Shown: positions 13,621-26,056, counted from the first letter of the stretch. The stretch is 64,000 nucleotides of DNA from Acanthornis magna (GCA_036785705.1 JAWUZG010000036.1:11341501-11405500); one strand, 5' to 3'. Numbers and translations: made by a program. The notes: a model not told the origin generated them from the sequence alone.

Positions 13621-15566
13621 GGCAGCGGAAAAAAACAACCTAAATTTGTGCCACCCGGGCACTAAAGCTACCTCTCTGGCTTTCGAAGGACCCAAGACAC
13701 CTTCAGCCTCATGGCAGTGTAAGCTTAGGGGTCTGGTGGCTCCCGAGAGAGGGACACTGGGCAAACCCATGTGCTGTGTGCCTGGAACCGGGCAGCTTCT
13801 CTGATCTCAACCCAAAAAAAGAACTTAGATCTCTTCTGATTTCTGAACCTTCTCACTACCACTCCGTCTTGCTCATGTCATTAAAGTTATCTCGTATTTT
13901 TAATATATTAAAGCATACTAAGTAAAAATTAAATTACTCTTTTGTATTTGCATTTCTTCAAATTCATTCATACAGTAACGTGTCAGAAAACCATAAAACC
14001 TAAGAATGTATGACAACTTGAAATGTAAGACCCCGACAATATTAAACAATATACTTATTTTTTTAAGACAGATTTTTAGCAATGTTTTAGTTGGGAGTAA
14101 CAACAGGAGACACAGCCAGTATAATGGGCTTCTGGGTAATGATTACATACACCAGAAAATATTTGTAATATTATAAGTTTTGTTTGTTTGTTTTATTGAG
14201 TTCTAAAATAATAGTAGATGCCAGTTGCAAACTGTTGAGATGTAGCTTAGACATGAGGACGTTGCTTGGATTCTCTGTAACCAGACACATTTGTTCTTGC
14301 ATTTAAGGTCAGCATTAGTCACCTACGCTTGCTTGTTGAGTACAGCTTTGCTCATTTCAGCACAGAAGTCTGTGTCTTTTCTGTCCCTGCCACCAAAGCA
14401 CTGTGCTCACAGGCCCCATTGCCAGGAAGGGATGTCCAGAGACACAAATACTGAAATTCCACAGTGTTTCCCAAACATCTCTCTGTTGTGTAGAGCTGTG
14501 GGAAAATCTCTATATAGTTTTGTTTAACAAAATGAATGTGGATTTTAGCTATTTAGAGATTATAAAAATGGTTGGACACATCACTATGATATTGTACAAA
14601 CCAGTGCTACTGGTAGTAATACTGAAGCCACTGAAAAGGAAGAAACAACCAGATTCCAGGTTTTACATTCAGGAAGTCTGCTTCTATTTCCAACTTTTAA
14701 AATGCAACACCCAAGTGCAAAAAATCAGCAAAAAATCAGGGTGACAAAAAAAACCAACCGAGAGAGAAATCACTCTTCAATGGTAGTTTGTACTGGGAGG
14801 GAAAGAGAGTAAGCAGAGACTCACAAGCAGCAAAACACCACTGGAGCTGCTTGGCTTATACCTGAGACTCTCAGCTAACTCTTCTCTCATGCAGATCTTC
14901 AGTCTTACCATCTCAGCACAGCTCGTTGCCAGGAAACCAGTAGCAATTAAGAAAGCAACCCATTTTCCATTATCATCACCACTGTCATTGCAAAAAAATC
15001 CACATTATTTTATCTTCCTTTATGACAGCCTATTACCAAGGAGTTTTTCTCTGCCCCATGTGCTGAAAAGAGTTTCACACAGATGCCTGTGCTCCCAGAG
15101 CAGCTGATGAGATGCAGGGCTGATTTTGTGAACAGGGTGGTTTCAGTCATCCTGCCTTTTTTCTACCTGAAGAGCTGGCCCCCAGACAGCTTCTCCAGGT
15201 CTGTCTGATAACACAGCTGCCTCCTGCTGAGAACTGTGCGTGGTACACCGTGGGGAAAGCCTGGGGATGTGCTGGAGCTGTGCTACAGACCCACGCTTGG
15301 TCCCAGCAGCTCTCAAGACAGTGCAGACAAACACTGGAGTATCCCACACAAGTCAGTTGAACAAAGCAATCAGCATCCTTAGGTGATGGGAACGCCCTTC
15401 TCATTCATTTCTTCTTTCCTTTCACCCCCCCAAGAAAGATCATGATACTTCACACAATAGCTCAGAAGCCCAGCAGGCACTGTGACACGTAACAGCTGTT
15501 TTGCAACAGGGACAAAAAATGAGCAGCTTGTTCTTTCCGGTCTGAGCTGAGAGTTTCATATTTCAG
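13621..15566. other. Sequence between CpG island and GPX8 coding start
   Basis: Largely AT-rich with no repeat recognised. On the minus strand an open frame at about 15165-15345, ending in a possible donor (CTTCAG then GTAGAA), is G+C-richer than its surroundings and could be a fast-evolving CDC20B N-terminal exon. I cannot confirm this from the sequence. Confidence 0.35.
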
Positions 15567-15618
15567 CTCCTCCTTCACATTCCAGGCCTGCCCAGGCTGC
15601 TCTCCAAAGATTTCAAAA

Positions 15619-18600
15619 ATGGAGCCTCTCACAACTAGTTATCCTCTGAAATACTCAGTGCCCAAAGCCAGGGTCTTTGCTGTCTTTCTGTCAATGGTTT
15701 TGTGCACAACCATTCTCTGCCTGCTGCAACTCAAGTTTTTTAAACCAAAAATCAAAGATTTTTATTCTTTTGAAGTCAAGGATTCACGAGGAAGGATCAT
15801 TTCCTTGGAGAAGTACAGAGGGAAAGTAAGTTACTATTTCACTTTTTCTGACTTGATTCCTTACTGACGAAAAATGAGTACATTTCTAGGTAAATAAAAG
15901 GTTTGGTTATGGGAGTTTTTGGCAGAGATTTGTGCTAATTCCTGATCTTCATACAGTAAGCTAGAGAAAATTTATTTTATCCAGGCCTGCTCCAGGAATT
16001 ATTTATTAGATCTATTTTTTTTTATTGTTTTAGCATGGATCAGTATAGCCTAGCAGCAAATTGGTGGATTTTGATCTTAGTTAGGAATGATAGCATGTTG
16101 ATTTTGGTTTTGGAAGTTCATCTAGTAAATACAATTTTAGTGCATGTCCTAAAGACCTGCTTTTTAAAATGTTTATATTTAAACAGATTTGTAAGATGAA
16201 GTTTATCAATTTAGTGGATTTTTACAGCAGATTGTCTCAAAGTAAATATCTTCAGCTGCTTTCATCGTTATCTATTTAATGAAATGATGATCAGACAGAT
16301 TAAGTTTATTTAGCCTTTCAACAGGAACCGTCGTGGTAATGAGAGGTGCCATTTTAAGGTTTAATTGTAATCTCTGTAATATCTATAGGGTTTTTCCTTA
16401 CTATTCTAACTTTATTTCTCTGAAGGCAACTTTGGTTGTAAACGTGGCCAGTTACTGCCAATACACAGACAAAAATTACATCGCACTGCAAGAGCTACAC
16501 AGAGAGTTTGGTCCCTCCCACTTCACTGTGCTGGCGTTTCCCTGCAACCAGTTCGGAGAATCAGAGCCTAGTTCAAGCCAGGAAATAGAATCTTTTGCCA
16601 AAGGAAACTATGGAGTAACATTCCCTGTTTTCCACAAAATCAAGATCCTAGGATCAGAAGCAGATCCCGCCTTTAAATTTCTAATAGGTAACTGTTTTCT
16701 TTTGTCTATCAAGCTGCCTGTAACCATGGTATTCTCACTGAATTCCAGGCTGAGTGTTTTTGTCAGGAAACATTGTAGTCTTCATAAACTATGGAAAGAA
16801 ACAGGCTCTTAGCGTATAATTAATCTCATTTCAGTTTGGATATCAAAACATGGGCAGAAGAATTGGATCCTGAAAGTATCGGTTTCTCTTCACTGATTAT
16901 AAAAACAGTCTACTGTGACCAGCCCAGCTAGAAACAACCATTTTGTGGATATTTAAACTTGACTCCAAAGACTCCCACCTAAAAAAATCCCATTTCAAAG
17001 TATGTGATTTTTATTAAGAAATGGCTTTTCTTATGGCAAAAATGTAGTAATGGGAGACATAAAATTACTGGAAGATTTTACATAAACACATGCAGATGAG
17101 ATCCCTTTTTTAAGGGGTCATATGTCTGCCTTTATGTAAACTGTACTGTAAAGCATAATTATATATACTGTAGTTATATATACTCACTGATTTTTGTTAA
17201 TTTGTCATATGAACTTCAGGGCCTAGCCTGCAAAACCTGTATGAATACTCCTGTTACAGGGAGCACTTAGAGTTAGAGCCTCACATTCTCACAAATAAAA
17301 TGAAACTCTCTCTCTTCTGTTGACCTAAGAGCTCATAGACCCCAAGCCACCTCAAAAAGCCTCTCTGAATTTTCCTGAGCTTTGATCAAGTCTTTGGCCC
17401 ATATTGGTATATGAAAGAAAGAAAGAATAACTAAAACATAACCCTTTCCTAACACACCATTTTAACTAGAAATAAAGTCATACAAAGCCCAAACTTGTCC
17501 CATCTCCTTGCCCTCATAGTCTATTCCACTCTCTCACAGTGCCTCTTGTTAGAAAACTATTTCAATATCTAAATGAAATCTTTCCTAAAGTGTTTCTTTC
17601 CATATCATCTATGATACCTCCTACGTACTTGACAATTTTTATTATTGAGGCATTACTTAATAATTGTAATTGTAACTGTGTTTGTTCCTACCTCCTCTTA
17701 GGCATGTTACTAAAAAGGTCAGGTAAATTTGTTGTCCTAAGTTGCCAGAGGTCCAGTGGAATTATTGATTTTTTTCCCTCAGTTCTTTTTAGAAGAGACT
17801 AGAGCACAAAGGCACCAGCTGTGTGGGATGAATACAGATTCTAAATGTCAGTGCAATCAGACTTAAACATTAATACCTATAAAAAAATTACTCAGCGTTT
17901 TCTTATTTGATATGCTGTTTACCCACAAGAAGGAGAAAGAGCCTCTGGTACATAAATATTTTCAAATAAAGTTTTTCTCTCCTTACATTCCTGTATTTCA
18001 CATTAATTTAATGTGCATTTTCAATTAAAGTACCTGTTTTCTTCATGTGGCTGTCTTGACAGTCAGAAGGTTGAACACCTGCATGCTGTATCACCCTTTT
18101 GTGCCTGTGACTACTAGCAACGGGATGGCAACAGCACTGTCTGATAATCCAGTGCAAAATTAGTCCTCTTGCAGCATAAACGTGGTGCCAAATATCAATC
18201 CGTTGTTTTAAAAAATCAGTTTAGGGTTCAGTACCATTCCTGACCGAACGCTGGTTCTCCAGTCAAAATCTATCAGAGTTTTTTGTGAAAGCAGCCTATC
18301 TAAGCCATCACAAATACAACTTCCTGGTCCCATTTCACTTCCCCAAAACTGGTATAAAACTGGGGATTCCCTGAATTAATATGCAGCCCTCGTATCCTCT
18401 TCCCTAGGCAGCACAGTATAGTAAAAGTAGGAGCTCTTAAACAGCTTCACAGGAAGGGGGGACCACCATTGACTTCCCACTTTTCAGATCATTAACAGAA
18501 CCAGTAAATCCAGGCCCAGTCTACTAGCAAAGAATATGGTGGGATGACTTCAGAATATACAGCCAAAGAATCAGTGTGGGGCATGGAGGCAATTCCAGGT

Positions 18601-18800
18601 GTAAGTCACTAAAACTGTCTGATTTAATCCTTACAGATTCTTCAAAGAAAGAGCCTCGATGGAATTTCTGGAAGTACCTTGTCAGTCCTGAGGGTAAAGT
18701 TGTGAAATTCTGGAGACCCGAAGAGCCAATAGAAAGTATTAAGCCAGAAGTAACATCATTAATCAGGCAGATTATCATGAAGAAAAGAGAAGACCTCTGA
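15619..18800 (+). CDS. GPX8: GPX8, probable glutathione peroxidase 8 (complete, 3 exons)
   Basis: Exons 15619-15825, 16426-16687 and 18637-18800 join (phases 0 and 1) to 633 nt, 210 aa; human GPX8 is about 209 aa. It is an ER-membrane thiol peroxidase that uses H2O2 in oxidative protein folding. Residues about 18-40 form a signal-anchor membrane segment after a short cytosolic N-terminus. The lumenal glutathione-peroxidase fold carries Cys80 in ASYCQYTD (cysteine rather than selenocysteine, as in GPX7/8), FPCNQFGE with Gln111, and WNF at 165-167, the catalytic Trp region. It ends in KKREDL, a KDEL-like ER-retrieval signal. Splice sites are GTAAGT/CTGAAG and GTAACT/TTACAG. The start AAAATGG is the only suitable ATG. 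The gene is nested antisense in CDC20B, as in mammals. Poly(A) signals occur near 19086 and 19318. Confidence 0.97.
15826..16425 (+). other. GPX8 intron 1
   Basis: AT-rich intron with canonical ends (GTAAGT to TCTGAAG). Nothing else is seen in it. Confidence 0.9.
16688..18636 (+). other. GPX8 intron 2
   Basis: AT-rich phase-1 intron with ends GTAACT and CCTTACAG. No repeat or RNA gene is recognised. Confidence 0.9.
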
Positions 18801-21800
18801 AAAAGCCATTCAACACCATGGGTATACAGCCTTTTACATTCCTGGAGATGTTGCTAGAAGCTAACCCATCAGGTGATTTTGCTGCTCTTTAGCATTGATG
18901 TTTGCAATATGTTTATTAAGTTGCTCTCAAGAGTAACTGAGGTTACTGACATGATGAGACATTCAGTACTTATGGGGATAGACCTTCAATTTACATAAGG
19001 GGTTTATGATTTTTTTTTTTTTGTTGCTGGCAATAGCTAAGTAAAATTGTCACCAGCAGGGAGATAGTTAGAAATAAGGTTTATTAATAAATTACTCAGT
19101 GATTACACAGGGGTTTTTTTCCCATCTACCAGTAAGAAAGAGATTTTTATATTCCATTAACACATAATTGCCCCATTATGAAAGACATGTGGCCCGGAAA
19201 TATCCATAGGAGGGTTTCTAGAAACAAATGTAACTGAATATACCTGCTTTACAATATCTTCTCAAGGACGACTACTGAATTGTGAAGCTGTCAGTTGCAA
19301 AAAAATCACACATAGAAAATAAAATTATTAAAAGAAGAAAAAACTGAAAAAAAAGTTTGCTTGCTTGCTTTATATTTTGATTATTTTACATTTCAATCTT
19401 ACAACACCTTTGAACTCTTCAGCCTTCTCCATACATTTTTGCTGCAGTACGGTGCCTCAGGGGTGAGCTCATCTCCTGCTGGATTCCTTCTGTTCTGACC
19501 CGGTTGAAGGCAGGGCCTGCGTAAAAATGCATGGTTGCTAACCGAAGGATTCAAGGAGCAACAAAAATCAAGAGCCTGGCACCCTAACAGACATCTTCCT
19601 GAGGCAGTCCAAGACAGTGCTCCCCAGCCACCCTTCAAACTCTCATCTCTAGAACAAAACAGTAGTTTTCAAGTAGAGGTAGAAGAAGGGGATGAAGGCT
19701 CATGGCTCAAGCCCCCCTCTTCTCACCTTGCAGTCTCCCCAAGTCCTGCATGTAACTGCAAACCCATTTCCAGTTCTCTTCCACTCTTCTATTACAAACT
19801 GCAAAGTGTTTTATCTGTTTGAAGAAGGGAGATGGCAAATTTGAATGAGAAACCTCACTCCAGGTGTCCATGAAGGAGGGCTGAGAGAATAGAAATGAGA
19901 AAAAACTGAGTCTCAGTAGAATTTTCTATATGAAAAGGACACATAGAAAATTCTTGTAAGACTAACAGTGATTGAAAATACCAAAACGGCTTCAAAACTT
20001 TTTCCAATAAAGGTAGCCCCTTAAGTGTATTAAGAAGATGAGAATTTCAAAAGTCACTTTAGAAAAACCCCACTTTTTTTTCATTTGCTTATTGAATTCA
20101 TTGAGAAATTCACAAAAATATTTTTGCAGATTAAGTAGTGGTACTTATGTGAAAGATTAAACAAAGTGACTCTCAGTAATGACAAACATCTTTTTGGAAA
20201 GGGAACTCAAACTTAATGCATGACAATTTTACCCACTCAAACTTTCAGAGCCCTGTTAAGGACTATGTAAATGTCTCATTAGACCAAATGAGCCTCCTGC
20301 TAGTGTTCAAAACATTACATTAAATCTGTGAAGACAGTGTCTGTTTTTACGCTGAGGTCCTGCATTTTACTCCAATCTCCTCCTGCATGTATAGTTCCAG
20401 CCCTGTGAACACAGTGTGGAACAGGTCCGGTGATTTTTGTCATCCCTGCTGCTTTGATGGAGCAGGAAGGGAACTGAGATATGGACCTCTTCCCTCACTG
20501 GGAGCAGTCTGCAGCCCATGGAACTAAGTGTCAGGACAAAATATTTTGCCCATAAAAGGTAGATATCTTAACTTGAAAATGTACAAGTCTAAAACATGCA
20601 TGTCCATTCATATGCACTGCTAAAGCTCCTTGGTATTTGTATCACTGAATTAAGATTGGTGTAAAGAAATGTTGGGTGCTGTTAGTGGAAGACCTGGAAA
20701 AAATGCTTATTTTAGTCCTGGCACTCCCTGAGAGTTACTCAGCATATGGGAAATTTCACCTGGGTCCTTAAAATTCTCAAGATAAACAGTGCAGTATAAT
20801 TTTCTAGTTTGAAAGGGATCATAAGGGAAGGAAATGTGTACACCTTTTTTTGTAGCTCGCTCACTAAAGCTCATATTGTTTTTCAGAGGACACAGTGTAA
20901 TCTTGAATATCTCAATGCCAGCATTAAGATCAAGTGTCTTTCCTGGTATTCAGAAATAGCATGTGATATTAGCAAACAAGTGGACAGAATTACTTAACTC
21001 ACTCCTTCCTGAATCATTCACTCCAGAGTCCTAGAAAAAAAGATTTTGTCTGAAAGAGAGTCATGGAGCTTCTCATTTCGCTGCTTAGTCACAATGCACT
21101 ACAACCTTCTTCTGAAGAAATTTGAATACAGCTACTGTGCAGTCCTGATTACAAACACTTCAAGTTTTTCAAAATTTACTGTTAATTAACATTCCTCCTT
21201 AACTAAAACTCAGTGTGTTTGTATGACTTATACATCATGAGACATGCCAGCTCTTCCAATATAATATTTAAGGCAGATTATTAATAAACTAATCACTTCT
21301 TTCTTAAAACTATGTTACCAGTTGTCTGGGGTAAAAATAAAGCATCTTTAATGGCTAAATCTACACAAATTTGGAAAAGCAAATAAATAAAATGAAAGTC
21401 AGAATACTGTTATACAAACACACTTTAGCTGTAGTCAAAAGCCAAGAAAGTAGTATGAATTCATGTTTATATAAATATCCACTTAGAGTTAATTTAAAAT
21501 ATAGCACATAAAAATACAAACTCCAAAATTTTAAAGAGACTGATGCCTGTTTCTTGGATTCTTAAATAATCACCCCAATTTAAGATTGTTAACCATTTTA
21601 GGACCGTGGTTTAAAGGTCAGTACATGAGTGTTAAAGTTATTCATCTCCATTTGATCATAACCTATTGCATCTTTCATCCTAACCCTTCATTCCCATCTC
21701 AAGCTTCCTCCATTCCTTAGGTCTGGCATATCCTTATTTTCTCAAACAAATACCATTTAACTGTGAGCGTCTCTTTCCAACAAGTTGCCTGGGAGTGCAA

Positions 21801-22203
21801 ATATTCTAAATCCATTTCAGTCACCTGTAGTACACGTTCCTGTAAATTCAAGCACTGCCACAAAATACTTGTTTGCTGAGCCAACACATCAGGGCTCCTT
21901 CAAACATTTAGTGGTGAAAGAGAAACATACTCACATAGGGTTCAAACATGAAACCCTTACTTAATACTTACATAATTGAGTAGATTGTTTATAAACCAGT
22001 TAGGGTAGCTGTATAACTGTGTGAAACACAGCAACACTTACTTTTATACTCTCAGTTACACTGCATTTTATACCCTGCATTCACTCTGTATAGCCTAGCA
22101 CAGCTTCTTTCAGTCAGGGGAACCAGGCAGACATTGGACCAGCTAGAGACCTATGAGATATTTATAAGAGCAGCGTTTATACCCTTGTCTCGACAGTGAT
22201 GTG
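18801..22203. other. GPX8 3' UTR and CDC20B intron
   Basis: The GPX8 3' UTR runs to a poly(A) signal at about 19086 (within ttaataaatt) or 19318-19323. A somewhat G+C-richer minus-strand block at about 19405-19640 has an open frame but no match to CDC20B. The rest is AT-rich and featureless. Confidence 0.5.
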
Positions 22204-22272
22204 CTAATCTGACAGTGTAGTCAGTTGCTGGTGTGTGCGGAACAGCTAACTAACAATACACTGCCTAATCAC
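22204..22272 (-). ncRNA. MIR449: miR-449-family hairpin 4 (most 3' in the cluster)
   Basis: On the minus strand the 5' arm reads AGGCAGTGTATTGTTAGTTA from 22266 downward, carrying the miR-34/449 seed GGCAGTG. It pairs with a 3' arm containing CAACTGACTACACTGTC (forward 22211-22230) across a loop of about 12 nt. The sequence is closest to miR-449b. It lies in a CDC20B intron on the host strand, as the cluster does in mammals. The family promotes multiciliated-cell differentiation by repressing cell-cycle and Notch-pathway targets. Confidence 0.93.
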
Positions 22273-23167
22273 CACACGCAGCAGTGGGATCGCCGTGGCT
22301 CTGCAGACCTTCGCAAACAGCGGTGCTCTTTCTCTTCGCTGTGCAAGGCACAAACAGCGGCACCTAGAAAAAAATGGTAATAACAAGGACTTTCTTCCGC
22401 ACTCTAGATGCCTGAAGTGCCAGGATGAGGATAAAGTTAACACTCTGTTTGCTGCGGCAGTATGTTTGATAGAAGCTCACCGTGCAACATGAATCAAAAA
22501 GATCAATATGCTTCCAGCCTTTACTCTTCTCAGCAGAGTATTATGTCCTGTTCACACTGTGTGGTTGGTGAGACTATGTGCAGCTGTTTTAATGCATTGA
22601 TGTTCACATATTAAGTTATCCTGAGAAGCACTGAGAAACTCTCTTAGGCTGGCTTTTGTATATATATAAAATGGAAAGGTAATAGTTTTTCAGATAAAGT
22701 TATTGGAAGTTAGTGGAAGTGATTTTAAGCCTTTGATGTCTTTAATTACTCAATTAAAAATAAACAAACAAAAAACACCTCCCAAAAAATGATCAAGTTG
22801 CACTTGCCAAATATTACTATTAAAAAAATTAAAATCAAACTTCTAAATGCAAGTGAAGTTTTAAACTGTGTTGCTTTTGCTTTAAAAAAAGCTTGCAAGA
22901 GCTTTAATTTTTAAAAAAATATTTGAATTATTTACCTGGTTCAGGAATTTAAAAACTTCCTGTTAACTTAGTATCCAGAAGTAAATTAACACCAGACTCC
23001 AAATCAATTAAAAATTCTCACGATTGTTTGAATAATGGAAATACAAGACACCGCTATAATACAAAAAATGAACCTCACAGTCAAAAAAACAATAATCAGG
23101 AGAAGCCAAAAGATTCCTTACACAAAAGTAGTAGCTTTCCTTTTTGACGACCAAGGCATGTGGGAAA

Positions 23168-23232
23168 AGAGAGCAGCTGCATGTTAGCTGCTGTCTGAAT
23201 TTTAAGCAGCCAACATACACTGCCGCCCCATC
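23168..23232 (-). ncRNA. MIR449: miR-449-family hairpin 3
   Basis: The 5' arm on the minus strand reads GGCAGTGTATGTTGGCTGCT from 23224 downward. The 3' arm AGCAGCTAACATGCAGCTGC (forward 23171-23192) pairs with it almost without interruption: about 15 consecutive pairs, a one-base bulge and four to five more, around a loop of only about 12 nt. The base before the GGCAGUG seed is C rather than the usual U or A. The arms are a near-perfect inverted repeat, so this is a strong pre-miRNA candidate and a further cluster member. Confidence 0.88.
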
Positions 23233-23319
23233 ACACACAGTTGCACCACCTGCATCCCTGGAGCCAGAATCCCATCACCTTCCAAAGGAATTGCCTCCAA
23301 ACAGCGGCGAGCCAGCCCC

Positions 23320-23393
23320 GCAGCTGGTGACAGTGTAGCAGTGACTGCTGCATTACGTACAGCAGTCAACTAGCAATACACTGCCTACCAGAC
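23320..23393 (-). ncRNA. MIR449: miR-449-family hairpin 2 (miR-449c-like)
   Basis: The 5' arm on the minus strand reads TAGGCAGTGTATTGCTAGTT from 23387 downward, continuing GACTGCTG. The loop is TACGTAATG and the 3' arm CAGCAGTCACTGCTACACTG (forward 23326-23350) is complementary. The GGCAGTG seed and the TATTGCTAG continuation identify it as miR-449c-like. It is about 90 bases upstream of hairpin 3 in transcription. Confidence 0.93.
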
Positions 23394-24279
23394 ACAGAGT
23401 CCTTGCAGAGGGAGATGCCTCCTGAAATGATATGCCTGGAAACGTTTCTTATTTTCTACCTAAATTCACCATTATTCACTTGTTTTTAGGTTCATCTTTC
23501 ATACCTGTATATATACAAGTTCAAACAGTATATAGTGTCAAGAAATAAATGTCACAGCTAAGTGTCTGACTCAGCAAGACCTGAGTTAGAGCAATAGTAA
23601 AAATCCCATGTGGAGTTCCCAGACTGTCCAAAAGGAATATTGGATAGCGTTGCAGGCGGTCTCTTGTTTTAGTTGTGGGAATACCAGTCTAGTATGTTAC
23701 CTCTGCAAGTTAATTTGTATCATACACACTTACTTCAGTCCTTTTCTTTGTGGGACACGTTCTTATGGTCACTGTTGCAACCCTGCCTTTAGTACCCTGC
23801 CAGAGTAAAACTCAAAATAGTCAATTTTATTTTGAAATTAGAATTATCATTGGTTATTCCTTAGTGAAACTTACCTGTAGGTTACTAGCCACAGTCTCTA
23901 TTTACAGCCACCTAATGGAGAATGAATAAAGGTTTCAGGATTGAAGCTTATGAATTTAGTTGGGATGGAGGTAAACTTTACCTCTAACACCCATTTTGAT
24001 TGAAAGTCCTTTGAAGTCATGCTGGAAAGGAGGTACTGAGTGAGACACTTTGTACAAAAGCCAATGAATGCTGTATTTGAAGCATTCACTTTGTTCCTTC
24101 AAAATTGGTCTTAAATCACTCAAAATAAATCTTAACTCAATACAAAACAAAACATAAAACATTTACTTCCTTGAGTGCTGCCGCTGTTAGCAGCCACAGA
24201 AAGTACTGGTTAATTGAGTTCTTCTTGTTCCACAGCAAGAGGAGGCCACCTCTGAGTTTTCCGTGATGCTTTTGAATGA

Positions 24280-24355
24280 AACAATGTGGAGTGCAGCTAG
24301 CAGCTGTGGACACATCAGAGATAACAACCAGCTAACATGCACTGCCAGACTGTTA
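24280..24355 (-). ncRNA. MIR449: miR-449-family hairpin 1 (miR-449a-like)
   Basis: The 5' arm on the minus strand reads TGGCAGTGCATGTTAGCTGG from 24347 downward, almost the canonical miR-449a/miR-34a form. The 3' arm CACAGCTGCTAGCTGCACTC (forward 24288-24308) pairs across a larger loop. It is the first hairpin after the presumed CDC20B promoter, about 1 kb away, which matches the promoter-proximal position of the cluster in mammals. Confidence 0.93.
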
Positions 24356-25199
24356 CATTCTCTTCAGTTTTGGCCATTAGTTCCCCTTCACCACCACACC
24401 CCAGAGTTGTGTCTCCTAGACCCCAGTCATTGCTCACTTCAGCAACACGGGTCACTCACATAAAATATATATGTTGAAGCAACACTTTCAGCATGCTGGA
24501 GGTTACATTTCTATACTGCCCTAATATCTAATGGCACACTGCTTATCTCCTGCTTCAATGTTTTTCAGTATGGCCAATTCCATCAACACCTTCACTTCCC
24601 ACGCCACCAGTCTGCATATTGCAATCTGACCTGGCTTTGTGACTTATGTCCACTCCTTAAGACACAAGCTGCCTGTGTTTTACCTGTTGATTACTGTTAA
24701 GCAATTATTTTTGTTATTAGTAAGTTTCCTACCTATGTTCCCACCATACATGTAAGTTCTTTGTTGTCTCCTTTTGCTTTTAAAGAGAAAGTAGTCCGTC
24801 TAGTGCACCAGGGGAGAAGCCCGAAGGTGTTTTTGTTTCTTCCCCTGAACAGAAGTCGATTTACTATAACTTGTGTTTTTCTGACAGTACAGATGCTACA
24901 CGTGAGAAAGTGTGTTAAGGATGAATAGGAAAGAATAAAAACTACGTGTTGAGGGTTTTTTTTCAAAATCGCTTATTTTCCTTAGTTTGCCTCCCTCCTC
25001 CCTCCCTCCCCTAGAAATGTACAGAGTGGAACTCTCAGTGCAGTGCATACGAAGGACTGCAAATGTCTGCGCCTGTCCTTACCTTAGCCGCTCTCCGTGG
25101 ACTTTGCTTTCTGCTCCACTTCAGGTCTTTTCCAAGTGTTCTCATCGCGTCATGCTTGAAAAAAAAACAGAGAGACACAACACTTAGCAACCGCGCAGC
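24356..25199. other. CDC20B 5' intron
   Basis: AT-rich sequence between the first miR-449 hairpin and the CpG island. A CCCTCC-rich stretch occurs at 24991-25012. No exon is identified, although exon 1 or 2 of CDC20B should lie in or near this stretch. Confidence 0.4.
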
Positions 25200-26010
25200 T
25201 CAGTTTATTCACCCTAAATCACCCTCCATCCAGCCTTGATGCCGGCTAAGCTTCGCTGGGAGCCACGGCCCCGGGGACAGGGCAGAGCAGCCGAGGAGGA
25301 CATCTCCCCGGCCGCGGTCCTCCCCAAAGCACCGGCAGCCCCTGCGTTCCCACGGGGCACGGTTACCAAAGCAAGACCTCATCCCTCCTGCTCGTCCTCC
25401 GGGCGGGTTTTTCTAATTCCCACTCCATCTCTGCCGGGGGCTTCCCGAAGCCGCTGCCGCCACCTCAGGAGAGGTGCCCTGACTTGGAGCAGGATCCCTC
25501 CCAGCCAGGCGGAGCACAGCGGGTAAAGGAATGGTCCGGGCAGGTGCGTGACAAACCCCCTACTCTCACGGCAACCTGTAGTGAGGGAAACTTATAGCCC
25601 GGCCAGCCCTCGGGGCGCCGCTCTCCGCCGGGAGGCGGTCCCAGCTCCTCCGCCGCCCACCGCACCGTGCCCTGGCGCCGCACGCCGTCCTTTAAGCATC
25701 CCGCAGGCGCGCCCGCCCGGGCGGGAACCCGCGTCCCGTCCGTCCCGTCCCGTGCGGTCCCGTCCCGCCGGCGGGCCCGGGCTGCGCGGCGGCGGTCCCG
25801 GCTGGCGGCAAAGCGCCCGGCGCGGCGCTCCCGCGGCCCCGCGGGCAGGCCGGCGGCCGTGCCAAGGAGCCCTGGCTCTTCCTCGGGCACGGGCAGCCCG
25901 CCAGACCGACACCCCGGGCGGCCGCTGCCCGCCCCGCCGAGGCCGTAGTGTCACCGCCCCAGCCGTGCCCCTCGGGGCTGCCCCGTGGCCGTGACACGGT
26001 CTGGGGTGCC
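25200..26010 (-). promoter_or_regulatory. CpG island, presumed CDC20B / miR-449 promoter
   Basis: A dense CpG island (25250-26000) with many GGCGG/CCGCC and CCCGTC-type repeats (tandem gtcccgtcc around 25733-25770). It sits about 1 kb upstream, in the minus sense, of the first miR-449 hairpin, the position of the mammalian CDC20B promoter. Both strands carry long composition-driven open frames, none resembling a known protein. Promoter identity is inferred from composition and position. Confidence 0.6.
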
Positions 26011-26056
26011 ATCAGCTCGGCCCCTGCCCCCTGCCTTGGGAATGGGGCAAGGGCAA

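Noticed and set aside
21845..21862. miR-449 seed-like TGGCAGTG on the minus strand
   Set aside because: No complementary 3' arm within 80 bases, so no hairpin.
25465..26012. Several overlapping frames of 90-148 codons on both strands
   Set aside because: Stop-poor CpG-island composition; products are Arg/Pro/Gly/Ala-rich with no motif.
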